From: Chitinophaga sp. 180180018-3
GTDB taxonomy: Bacteria; Bacteroidota; Bacteroidia; Chitinophagales; Chitinophagaceae
Length of the DNA stretch: 64,000 nucleotides
Assembly (NCBI RefSeq): GCF_037893185.1
Contig: NZ_CP140772.1
Coordinates: forward strand, 4,340,001-4,404,000
Reading direction: 5' to 3'
The translations under genes were made by a program, and so were the position numbers. The notes under the pieces were generated by a model. That model was not told the DNA's origin, made no database searches, and saw only the letters and a program-made list of their open reading frames with translations. How positions within the stretch are numbered: position 1 is the stretch's first letter; every line of letters begins with the position of its first letter. Below, piece by piece: positions 1-7,441 of this stretch.

Positions 1-2
1 CA

Positions 3-653
3 ACGGCCACCCGGCAGGCTGCCCGCAATTTTGGTATTGCCAGTCGTAAAGGCCGCCTCATACGTAAAGCATTCGCCCCCCACCTGGATCTTCATTGCGA
101 CGGCGCTTTCGTAAACCGGCTGAACAAAGTGCTGATACAATCCGGCGTACAGGGCATAAAAGGATACCGGTTCAACCGGCACACCGGCCTGGAGAAATTC
201 TTCTCTCACTCCCCCATATTCACACCCGATGGCATACTGCAAATTCCTGCACAGGAATTATCACGATTGTCCGGATTCACCCATTTTGAGATAAAAGCCA
301 TCGCTGTGCGGGCTCATTTTGCCCACCGGCGGGTTACCCCCATAGTCTCCATCACAAAGATGATTGACCTCAGTAAACCGTTCGATGGCATGGAACTGAA
401 CATGACCGTTCCGGGAAAAGGAACAGGGATCGTCGTATTACAGGTACGCGCTTTCCAGGGGAACCTGGTTACCGACAACAGCAAATACATGACTGCAGAA
501 GTGATCGCTGTAACTACAGCTGCATCTCCAGCCCCACAAGCCCGTAAAAAACACAGCAAGCCACTATTGAAACGATGGCCATTGTACCAGGACGTACCGC
601 TACTTAAGGGTCCTGCTATTGGCTACTCTTCATTAGCCTTACAACGGGAATGA
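3..653 (+). CDS. Conserved Bacteroidota hypothetical protein, 5'-truncated by the window edge
   Basis: The frame is open from base 3 and its true start lies upstream of the window; 216 codons are visible. The first in-frame ATG (129) is internal. The visible part begins with a basic segment containing RNFGIASRKGRLIRKAF, followed by NRLNK and KGYRFNRHTGLEKFF. This layout (FG.A...G..IR.A, then a small-residue helix, then G..FN) resembles a widespread Bacteroidota family of unknown function of about 200 residues; that is recall, not a search. The C-terminal half is beta-rich with no catalytic motif, no signal peptide and no membrane segment in the visible part, and ends in a basic tail (QARKKHSKP). 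No operon partner is visible downstream. Function unknown. Confidence 0.6.
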   Translation, partial: TATRQAARNFGIASRKGRLIRKAFAPHLDLHCDGAFVNRLNKVLIQSGVQGIKGYRFNRHTGLEKFFSHSPIFTPDGILQIPAQELSRLSGFTHFEIKAIAVRAHFAHRRVTPIVSITKMIDLSKPFDGMELNMTVPGKGTGIVVLQVRAFQGNLVTDNSKYMTAEVIAVTTAASPAPQARKKHSKPLLKRWPLYQDVPLLKGPAIGYSSLALQRE

Positions 654-1050
654 ACAGGTATAGCTTTTTCCTGACCGGAGATTGTTATCAGCTGTTCTTA
701 TATTATTTACAGGGAATTGGTTCATGGATACCCATGTCCGGATGTATCAATACCGGCCTTTTTTACAGCTATATGCCTGATTGTTGCTTAGAAAAATAGC
801 CGATACCTCACTGCACTATTATACCCGGTAAAACTATCATCCACCACATCATCAATCCATCTTCAGATCAACTCCACCTTACCTGCATCATTCTCCCATT
901 AATCCTCCCCCTTTCTCCTATCACTCCTTCATGCTGCCGCACTGGCTTGTATGGATGTAAGCGATTGTTCTTCATCCATACCAGGAGAACTGTTACTATA
1001 TTTCTCAAGAATTCAACTTGATCCCATATCAATCTCTGTATGTTTATTTT
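654..1050. other. Intergenic stretch with no gene seen
   Basis: Both strands are broken by stops. Around 880-930 the plus strand is pyrimidine-rich. No convincing promoter, RNA or repeat is seen apart from the repeat that begins at 1051. Confidence 0.6.
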
Positions 1051-1080
1051 GTATCTTAGTAAAAGCTCGTTAACCTGTAT
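1051..1080 (+). repeat. 30-bp dispersed repeat, copy 1
   Basis: These 30 bases match 4508-4537 at 27 positions (differences at positions 7, 18 and 19). Weaker similarity extends about 8 bases upstream (TTTATTTT against TATATTTC). Both copies contain a TATCTTAG/TATCTCAG core that loosely resembles the Bacteroidota -7 element. Copy 1 lies about 90 bp upstream of the P-loop kinase gene and on the same strand. Function unknown. Confidence 0.7.
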
Positions 1081-1167
1081 AAAGTACGGGAAAGAAATCG
1101 GGGTGGCGAAGGTATTGAAGTAATCGATATTATTCTAAATTGTAACCATAATCCAAAAGTTGTTTTA

Positions 1168-1641
1168 ATGTGTGGATTGTCAGGTTCTGGAAAAACAACA
1201 TTCGCAAAAAAGTTAGAAGGTTATAATTTTCAAAGGTTATCGATCGACGAAGAGATTTGGAATAACTATGGAAAGTTTGGAATAGATTATACCGAAAAAG
1301 AGTATAAAAAGCTATCAAGTTTAGCTGAAAAAGCACTACTTATTCAGTTTTTGAGCCTTCTAAAATCCAAGCGGAACATAGTGGTTGACTTTAGCTTCTG
1401 GCAAAAAGAAAAGCGCAACAAGTTTAAACAAATAGTGGAAACAAATTACGGAAAATGGTTTCTTATTTATATGAATCCTTCCATTTCAGTGATAAAGGCT
1501 AGATTGAAAATAAGAAATAAAAATTTTGAGGCTAATGCAGCTTTTCCGATTACAAATTCAATCTTAAATAAATATCTAAGTAGCTTTCAAATCCCTGAAC
1601 AAGAAAACCAATTTGAAATAACCTCTAATAACGTAGATTAG
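1168..1641 (+). CDS. P-loop predicted kinase (AAA_33 / zeta-toxin-like fold)
   Basis: The protein carries a Walker A motif, GLSGSGKTT, at residues 3-11, then LSIDEEIW and VVDFSFWQKEKRNKF, the usual order in AAA_33 predicted kinases, which phosphorylate small molecules or are of unknown substrate. At 157 aa it fits the family. The only ATG sits directly before the P-loop, so strand beta-1 (KVVL) is encoded upstream of it. The frame stays open back to 1063, without another ATG. The real start may be a non-ATG codon, or the gene may have lost its start. Base composition is far more AT-rich than that of most neighbours, which suggests recent acquisition. No partner gene such as an antitoxin is seen nearby, so a toxin role is not supported. 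Confidence 0.6.
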   Translation: MCGLSGSGKTTFAKKLEGYNFQRLSIDEEIWNNYGKFGIDYTEKEYKKLSSLAEKALLIQFLSLLKSKRNIVVDFSFWQKEKRNKFKQIVETNYGKWFLIYMNPSISVIKARLKIRNKNFEANAAFPITNSILNKYLSSFQIPEQENQFEITSNNVD

Positions 1642-1758
1642 AAAAAAATATTTTAGTAGAGTGTCAGTTGGGGGCATTTTTGTTAGCAATAGAGACAATG
1701 TGTCTAAAGTATTTAAATAGGCATACGTATTTCAAAAAACGAACCTACGTTAATCACT

Positions 1759-3714
1759 TTACTGTACTACCAGATTAAATCCGGCTCCCATTCCCTTTGT
1801 ACGTGTCCAGGCTGCTTCACTTGTTTTCCGGTGATAGGTACTCGAGTTTAAAAACCCTGCAGAAAAGAAGATAGCACCATGGCTGACCGCTGCAGTGCCT
1901 GCTAACCATTCCAGTGAAACAAGAACCTCTCCTTTCAGCTGCAGATGATACGGGGTAAGATCTATTTTATACGCTCCCGTTTTGTTGCCTATCGACACAA
2001 TTATATTCTGCTGTAACAAATTTCCTGTTGGCATCCCTTCTTTCACTGCATAAATATTTATCCTGAAAATGCCGCTATCAAGACGATTCTCAGAAATATT
2101 AAAATTAAAGGCACGCAGTAACACATCTTTTCTTCCCAAATAAATTTTTACTCCCAGCTCACTTCCAAGCTCCCGCAATGGAAATCCTACACTAATAAAT
2201 CTGGACTTGTTGGTATTACCTACTGTCTTCAGGCGGATATTGTCTGCGGTTACAATTACTTCCCGCAACTGCTCATCCTTCCCGCTTAATGTAATAACAG
2301 GTTGATTAGATAAGGCGGATAATAATTGTTCTACCACATAGCTTTTTTGCTTATAACCTATTGATGATATGCGGACACTATCATTAAGCAATGATTTGTT
2401 CACACGTAGCGAAAACACGCCATCCTCACCTGATACCGTACCAATGTTGCCTTTAGGAATTCCTATATTGACATATGATATCGGGTTATTATTCTCTGTT
2501 ACTATCTTTCCTTTCAGTACCAGCCAGCCGATGCTATCGCTTGCTTTTTTTTCTACCTTGATAAATGAAGAAGTGCCTGATTTAGCTTTTATTACCGCAA
2601 CTACATTATTATCGAAAGTAGATTTCCTACCCCCCAGATGTTGATCAAAGTAATCCAATACCAACCTTTTCACCAAATCATATGGACGCTTATCGCTCGT
2701 ATTAACATTTGACAAGGCTGACAGGCCACTGAAATCTTCATGATCAGTGTTTAAAAGCCGGAGATAATACTTTTTTGTAGCAAATAGTGGTTGCAAATGA
2801 TAAACACTATCCACATTTCTATTCTCCAATTTATGATCACTCTCAAGATAAGCATATGGCAATTGCAATGCCGCAGGGTCAAAAAAAGTACACTTCCTCA
2901 ATGTATCAAAATCCAGATCTTCCTCCTGCTCTCCCCCATAGTAATGCACTTCAGATCCATCCAACGACAACAATGCCTGCACTGACTTATTTTGCATAGC
3001 CAATACACTGGCACCTAAGCTCCCATAACTATAACCCATTACACCGATCTTTGAAGTATCAACATTTTCATTGTGCAGAAAATGCGTTAAAGCAGCTTTT
3101 GCATCATTTACCTGCTCCAGTAAATCAGCGTACTTTGTAGTCATATTTCCCGGATAACGGCCTATAGAGCTAATGGCAACCACTATATAGCCATGGCTTG
3201 CGAGGTATTCAAACAACGATATATTCTCATAGCTCATACCATTAAATGCGGACATATAAATAATAAGGGGGAATTTATGTTTTACTTCCTCCGCATTCAA
3301 ATGGCTGCGTGTTTGTAAATGGGATAGATCTCCTGCATTTATCTTAGTACCATTAGCGCTGAAATAATGCATCATTTCATCCGTTAATCCATCCAGTTTT
3401 ATGCTATCCTGAAAACGACCAGCCCTTGCCTCAAACAAGGATACAAAATAACGGAAAGGCATCAACGAATCGCGGGAAGTACCTTTTGATGGAAACCAGG
3501 TATCAAATTCGAGTGGACGAAAAAGTAATCTGCTATCCTTGCCGACGCCAGGCTTATATCGTCTTGATGAATCTATTGATCTGTACTCCTTATAACCAAC
3601 ACTATAAGTATCAGGGAAAGGCTTCCCATCGGTATTTTCCTGGCTAAAAGCGTCAAGGATCAAGAAGTTTAGCAAAAGAAATATAACTACTGATCTCATA
3701 AACATTATTAACAA
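1759..3714 (-). CDS. Secreted alpha/beta hydrolase fused to a CarboxypepD-regulatory-like domain
   Basis: Residues 1-24 form a signal peptide ending in DAFSQ. Residues about 145-365 are an alpha/beta hydrolase of the dienelactone-hydrolase/PAF-acetylhydrolase type: a strand FPLIIYMS, nucleophile elbow GYSYGS (Ser near 230), candidate Asp in LSLDGS and candidate His in NTDHEDF. Residues about 398-480 form a carboxypeptidase-regulatory-like beta-sandwich (KGKIVTENNNPISYVNIGIP, then GEDGVFSLRV). The last 160 residues form an unassigned beta-rich domain. The substrate is unknown; ester hydrolysis in the periplasm or at the cell surface is inferred. The hydrolase is unusual in carrying the regulatory domain typical of TonB receptors. 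Met6 (3699) is an equally good start and gives a cleaner signal peptide. The gene stands alone. Confidence 0.75.
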   Translation of the reverse strand: MLIMFMRSVVIFLLLNFLILDAFSQENTDGKPFPDTYSVGYKEYRSIDSSRRYKPGVGKDSRLLFRPLEFDTWFPSKGTSRDSLMPFRYFVSLFEARAGRFQDSIKLDGLTDEMMHYFSANGTKINAGDLSHLQTRSHLNAEEVKHKFPLIIYMSAFNGMSYENISLFEYLASHGYIVVAISSIGRYPGNMTTKYADLLEQVNDAKAALTHFLHNENVDTSKIGVMGYSYGSLGASVLAMQNKSVQALLSLDGSEVHYYGGEQEEDLDFDTLRKCTFFDPAALQLPYAYLESDHKLENRNVDSVYHLQPLFATKKYYLRLLNTDHEDFSGLSALSNVNTSDKRPYDLVKRLVLDYFDQHLGGRKSTFDNNVVAVIKAKSGTSSFIKVEKKASDSIGWLVLKGKIVTENNNPISYVNIGIPKGNIGTVSGEDGVFSLRVNKSLLNDSVRISSIGYKQKSYVVEQLLSALSNQPVITLSGKDEQLREVIVTADNIRLKTVGNTNKSRFISVGFPLRELGSELGVKIYLGRKDVLLRAFNFNISENRLDSGIFRINIYAVKEGMPTGNLLQQNIIVSIGNKTGAYKIDLTPYHLQLKGEVLVSLEWLAGTAAVSHGAIFFSAGFLNSSTYHRKTSEAAWTRTKGMGAGFNLVVQ

Positions 3715-4099
3715 ATATCTTTACGGACGATTAAATTAAATATCCATAATACGATTGGAAAATAGTTCATTAATTAAAATCAATGCAACAATCAGTTGCA
3801 TTATAACTATACTTTAACACGTTGCGTTAACCTGATTCATCTCTGCCCATTAATTTCTGACGCTTAAAACATGCTTAATAGGGCTAAGCACCTAAAAATG
3901 ATTTTTATCCTGGTAACTATGTAGTATGCGCGGACCTGTTTCATTTTCAAAATACATACATAAGGCGTGTAGTTCCGGTGCATTAAGATATAATGTTCAG
4001 GCAGGGGATAACTTTCAATAATTAATTGGCCGGGGTTAACAACAATGGCGGCACGTGTTAAGTCGATTTTCCTTCCAAGTACAGAAATGCTCAGCTGTG
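3715..4099. other. AT-rich intergenic stretch with no gene seen
   Basis: No ORF with recognisable content on either strand. It separates the hydrolase gene from the permease relic. Confidence 0.55.
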
Positions 4100-4240
4100 C
4101 TACATATCCCTAAGACATTTCAGTGGATGGATATTGGCAGCTTTCAACGCCTGTATACCCACCGTCAGCATTGCCGTTAAAAGGGCCAGCAGTCCTGCCA
4201 ATAGAAAATGGGGACGACGGGGGAAGTGCGGAGATCGTAG
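4100..4240 (-). pseudogene. Relic of an FtsX/MacB-type ABC transporter permease (C-terminus)
   Basis: On the minus strand, the segment 4100-4213 encodes a hydrophobic stretch LLAGLLALLTAMLTVGIQAL and then KAANIHPLKCLRDM before a stop. This is the classic end of a MacB/FtsX permease: a last transmembrane helix followed by K-A-A-x-x-x-P-x-K-x-L-R. Upstream the frame hits a stop near 4240, while another frame reads YGIPEFFLYVASGVFATI, also permease-like, so the gene is frame-broken. No ATP-binding partner or rest of the permease is present. Confidence 0.5.
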
Positions 4241-5021
4241 CAAAAACACCGCTCGCTACATAGAGGAAAAATTCCGGAATTCCATATGCGGTAGAAATTT
4301 GGAAGCGATTAAATGCAGAAGAAGAAACAATAAAGGCGATTGAAGGCGCTTCCAATAAGCCCACACAAAAGAAACAGGCAAATCATATTACCTTCTGACA
4401 TGGAGAATAAACGCACCGTTGAGAGTATCACTAATCAGAATTAAAATATGCGATCTTTCTTAACCGCATAACTCTGACGATTGTGTAAATTTCAACACGT
4501 ATATTTCGTATCTCAGTAAAAGCTGATTAACCTGTATGCGGCAGATATTCTATAACAATTATTTGAAAAACCATAAAATTGTAACGCTAACGGCTTACCA
4601 CAACCAGCAGTCTCCGGGAATCCATATCTGTGCATATTCTTTTTCTACAAATAAAACTGCTAGCCCAACAATCCCTTTCTTTTTTTAATTCGGTGTGATG
4701 TTTTGGTCTTCTCGGTCGTTTCCATAAAGGCGGAAAAAGATTAATACCGTGCCAGTGCACTATTGATATGAAGTAACATTCGATCCCCTTACAGAGGAAA
4801 CTGTCAGAGACAAATCTTTGTCTCCACATTTCGAATTGTCGGATTTCAAAGCGTTAGACGGGCTTTGAAAAGATGGTAATATACCGGTCAGGAAAGTAGT
4901 CTATCAACGACAACACAGAAATACCAAGGGAGTGTTTTCACACTCCCATTTTGAGAGCGAAGTATCTGACATCAGATTAAGTATCCTCAATGGAAAATGT
5001 TACGCATAGTGACATATAAAT
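4241..5021. other. Gene-poor stretch between the permease relic and the fimbria-like operon
   Basis: Contains repeat copy 2 (4508-4537). An 80-codon minus-strand ORF at 4587-4829 has no recognisable motif and is rich in Trp, Cys and Arg, which argues against it being real. A short inverted repeat GGGAGTG/CACTCCC at 4928-4947 lies beyond the end of the fimbria-like operon but lacks a U-tract on the minus strand; it might act as a weak terminator. Confidence 0.5.
4508..4537 (+). repeat. 30-bp dispersed repeat, copy 2
   Basis: Matches 1051-1080 at 27 of 30 positions, same orientation. It is followed by no recognisable gene. See copy 1. Confidence 0.7.
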
Positions 5022-6023
5022 TCACTGTGCAACAACGGTAAAATACAAGGTAGTTGAATAGCGACCTGGAGGCGCCTGTATTACAATATCGTTTCTTCCG
5101 GCTATCAGGTACTGAATATTGAAATTCTGTGGAGGATTGCTGGACTGGTTGTTGATCAGAGCAACCTGATCTGTTGCAGATAGCGAAAGGGTATAGTTGG
5201 TAATATAACTTTGTGAAGGATGTGGTTTTACGGCAATTGAAACCACACTAACCGGCAACTGATAAGTAGTAGATGAATTGGTAAAATTTGCCTGGGCTGC
5301 TTTCACAATCAATTGATAAGGCTGATAAGCGGTCACCTGTAAAGCATCCACTTGTTCTGTCGTAACCCCATTCAGATATTGCGCAACAGTATTTAATGCA
5401 ATATTGGCTTGTTCTCCTCCGTTCTGCATAAGTAAAGAAAACATGTAACTGTTGCTGGAGTTCATTAAAAACTGTACATTGATTGCAGGGCTTTGAGATA
5501 CCAGCACATCATCGGCGTTATAAAGCTGAAATACCAGCTGAGTAGAATAAGTGCCATTGGGTACCAGAAAAGGCGCCCCTCCGCTAAACACCATATCATA
5601 CTTCAATTCAAAATAGTAATAATCAGGAGTTTTCAACACAGCCGGGGATCTGCTAATCAGCGTTACTGAGGTCTTGCTAAGATTCACACCTCCCGGTCTC
5701 GCCCCAATATCAGCAGAAGCCGGTCCTCCATTGCTTCGGTTAAAGCTCAACGATATAGCTCCGGCTGGCACGGTAGCAGCACCGTTCCTGAAATCATCCA
5801 GTGCCTGGACCCGAAGTGACCAGTTCTGACAATTGGCCCCATAAGGCAGGTTAAATTGCACGCTGAGATACTGATCCGCGGTTCCGCCAGCCATTACCTG
5901 GCTATATGTCGAGAACTGAAATGGCGTTCCACTATAGCCGGCTATCGTTGGGCATTGTTGTCCGCGGAGCCCTATTGGGACAATCAGTAGTACTCCCAGC
6001 AAATATCTAATAATCGAATTCAA
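5022..6023 (-). CDS. Two-domain minor/tip subunit of a chaperone-usher-like fimbria (putative adhesin)
   Basis: A 333-aa secreted protein with signal peptide ending near GLRGQ. The C-terminal domain (about 225-333) aligns with the 178-aa protein encoded at 6850-7386: shared features are YQ..VKAA, a central SATDQV and a final G.Y.T.L.(Y/F)T strand. The N-terminal domain (about 25-195) has its own version of that last strand (GTYSTQLVFQL) and two cysteines (CPT and NCQNW). A receptor-binding domain plus a pilin domain is the architecture of FimH-type tip adhesins; the function is inferred. The start codon is TTG, and the gene overlaps the chaperone gene by 17 bp, pointing to translational coupling. 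Last gene of the operon. A decayed paralogue lies at 14431-14984. Confidence 0.6.
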   Translation of the reverse strand: MNSIIRYLLGVLLIVPIGLRGQQCPTIAGYSGTPFQFSTYSQVMAGGTADQYLSVQFNLPYGANCQNWSLRVQALDDFRNGAATVPAGAISLSFNRSNGGPASADIGARPGGVNLSKTSVTLISRSPAVLKTPDYYYFELKYDMVFSGGAPFLVPNGTYSTQLVFQLYNADDVLVSQSPAINVQFLMNSSNSYMFSLLMQNGGEQANIALNTVAQYLNGVTTEQVDALQVTAYQPYQLIVKAAQANFTNSSTTYQLPVSVVSIAVKPHPSQSYITNYTLSLSATDQVALINNQSSNPPQNFNIQYLIAGRNDIVIQAPPGRYSTTLYFTVVAQ

Positions 6024-6795
6024 GCTCTGCTAATTTAACTTCATTATATAAGCCGTAATAAATAATGGCAGTTGCCATATAATGGCCTGCCGACAATGTT
6101 GCTGGCAGCAGACAGGAAATTCTCCTGAAATTTCCCGGAAGAGTGTAAAAGTCCGGATAACCAATCTGCTGAGTTTGTCCTGTTTTCATATTCAGCAATT
6201 CAAACTTCACTTTACCATCGGTACAGATAGGGCTTTTATTACGAAAAGAAATTTCCATTGTCTTGTCAGCCCTGGTGAAATCAAGCAGTTCTATCTCATT
6301 TTTCCTGGGAAAGGAAGGAGCCGTATTGTATATTTTTATACCTGCCCTTACTGCAATATCTATGGCTGCACCGGGAACACCGGATTTCTCTTTGGTAATA
6401 AGCTGGGTGAGAAAAACTATTGCCGTATGGAAGGGTCGACTGGCAGAAACGGTATCGGGGGTAGTCAGCTCTATTGTCAGTTCCCGCTGCGATGCCGGAG
6501 GAATGGCAATATAGCCCCCCGGCAAAAGTTTGATCCAACTCTGACAGGAAAGTGAAGATGCCGTGTCCGGGAATATATTCCTGCCAATGCTATCGTATAG
6601 CCAGTTGCCTACCGAAACAGCTATCTGCATTTCTTTTTCACCTGGATTGATCAGCGTGATCTTCTGACGGGAGATGGCACCTGGCCCCTGTTCAAAATAT
6701 ACTTTTAATGGATAACAGGAAAATCCTTGCTGTGCGTGTACTTCAAAGCACAACAGACTCATTAGCCAGGATAAAATTGCTATTTGAAATCGCAT
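6007..6795 (-). CDS. PapD-like periplasmic fimbrial chaperone
   Basis: A 262-aa protein with an N-terminal signal peptide ending HAQQ. The first domain follows the PapD pattern: a strand after the start (SCYPLKVYFEQG), then ISRQKITLINPGEKEMQIAV, a tryptophan strand (GNWLYDSIG), then a proline-led segment and a Leu-rich strand before AIPPASQRELTIEL. A second, smaller beta domain follows (about 165-262). Periplasmic chaperones of this fold hand pilin subunits to the usher by donor-strand complementation. Overall identity to known chaperones cannot be judged here, so the call rests on fold pattern, length and gene order. It lies after the major-subunit gene and overlaps the tip-subunit gene by 17 bp. 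Confidence 0.55.
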   Translation of the reverse strand: MRFQIAILSWLMSLLCFEVHAQQGFSCYPLKVYFEQGPGAISRQKITLINPGEKEMQIAVSVGNWLYDSIGRNIFPDTASSLSCQSWIKLLPGGYIAIPPASQRELTIELTTPDTVSASRPFHTAIVFLTQLITKEKSGVPGAAIDIAVRAGIKIYNTAPSFPRKNEIELLDFTRADKTMEISFRNKSPICTDGKVKFELLNMKTGQTQQIGYPDFYTLPGNFRRISCLLPATLSAGHYMATAIIYYGLYNEVKLAELEFDY

Positions 6796-6810
6796 GCGCT
6801 ATCTGAATCA

Positions 6811-6834
6811 GGAGCCTGCCGGCCGGCAGGCTCC
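6811..6834 (-). promoter_or_regulatory. Perfect 24-bp palindrome after the major-subunit gene (mRNA hairpin)
   Basis: The half-site GGAGCCTGCCGG is followed immediately by its exact reverse complement. As RNA it gives a 10-bp, very GC-rich stem with a GGCC loop. It lies between the stop of the major-subunit gene (6850) and the start of the chaperone gene (6795). No U-run follows it on the minus strand, so it is unlikely to be a full intrinsic terminator. A 3'-end stabiliser or attenuator that raises subunit over chaperone levels is the inferred role. Confidence 0.7.
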
Positions 6835-6849
6835 AATGAATTATTTGAT

Positions 6850-7386
6850 TTAAGAACCTGCAATAGTATAGGTTAACACGGTGGTATAAGTGCCGCTGGC
6901 TTTGCCTACATAATCGTTTCCACCGGAAGCGGTATACTTGATATCGTAAGTATCCTGGACGGCCGGAACATTCCGTTTAATGATGACCTGGTCTGTAGCA
7001 GAGAGGTTCTTTCCCACCGTAGCTGACGCATCTATATCTGATGGAAGAGTACCAGTAGCTTCAACCTTGATGGTGTTGACCGGAATCGTGCTGCTCGCAG
7101 GCCCGGTAAGCTGACCACTGGCTGCTTTTACAGAAACCTGATATTTTCGGTTAGAGCTTACTTTCAGATGGGCAGGCTTGGTAACGCTGACCCCATCTCT
7201 ATAGTTGGCAGCGGTGGTGAAATTGAGGTTCACATTTGCGTCCGCTATCTCAATGTTTACTACATCAGCTAAAATAACATTGAGATTAGTAGTGGCTGTG
7301 GCATTCTGCGCCTCAATTGTTGACAAGAAGGCCATAGAGGCCAGAATGGTAAAAAAACATTTAAGTAAAATGCTGTTTTTTTTCAT
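6850..7386 (-). CDS. Small secreted major fimbrial subunit-like protein
   Basis: Start chosen at the ATG at 7386 (178 aa), which begins MKKNSILLKCFF and gives a clean signal peptide ending in IEAQ; an in-frame ATG at 7413 is less likely. The mature protein of about 150 residues starts with a hydrophobic alternating strand (TTNLNVILADVVNIEI), as expected of a donor strand, and is otherwise all beta with many Thr, Ser, Ala and Val and no cysteines. Its C-terminal half is homologous to the last domain of the 333-aa protein at 5022-6023. It sits between the barrel protein and the chaperone and is followed by a strong hairpin, as is common for a highly expressed pilin. The name is inferred from context. 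Confidence 0.55.
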   Translation of the reverse strand: MKKNSILLKCFFTILASMAFLSTIEAQNATATTNLNVILADVVNIEIADANVNLNFTTAANYRDGVSVTKPAHLKVSSNRKYQVSVKAASGQLTGPASSTIPVNTIKVEATGTLPSDIDASATVGKNLSATDQVIIKRNVPAVQDTYDIKYTASGGNDYVGKASGTYTTVLTYTIAGS

Positions 7387-7441
7387 AGATTTGGATTTAT
7401 ATATTTGGTTCATATAATAAATATTATCCTGTTTCTCCTAC

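Noticed and set aside
1168..1641. Zeta-type toxin of a toxin-antitoxin pair
   Set aside because: The fold fits loosely, but no antitoxin gene is adjacent and the motifs fit the general AAA_33 predicted-kinase group better.
4587..4829. 80-codon minus-strand ORF
   Set aside because: No motif, unusual composition (Trp, Cys, Arg) and no conserved context; kept only as a note in the gap entry.
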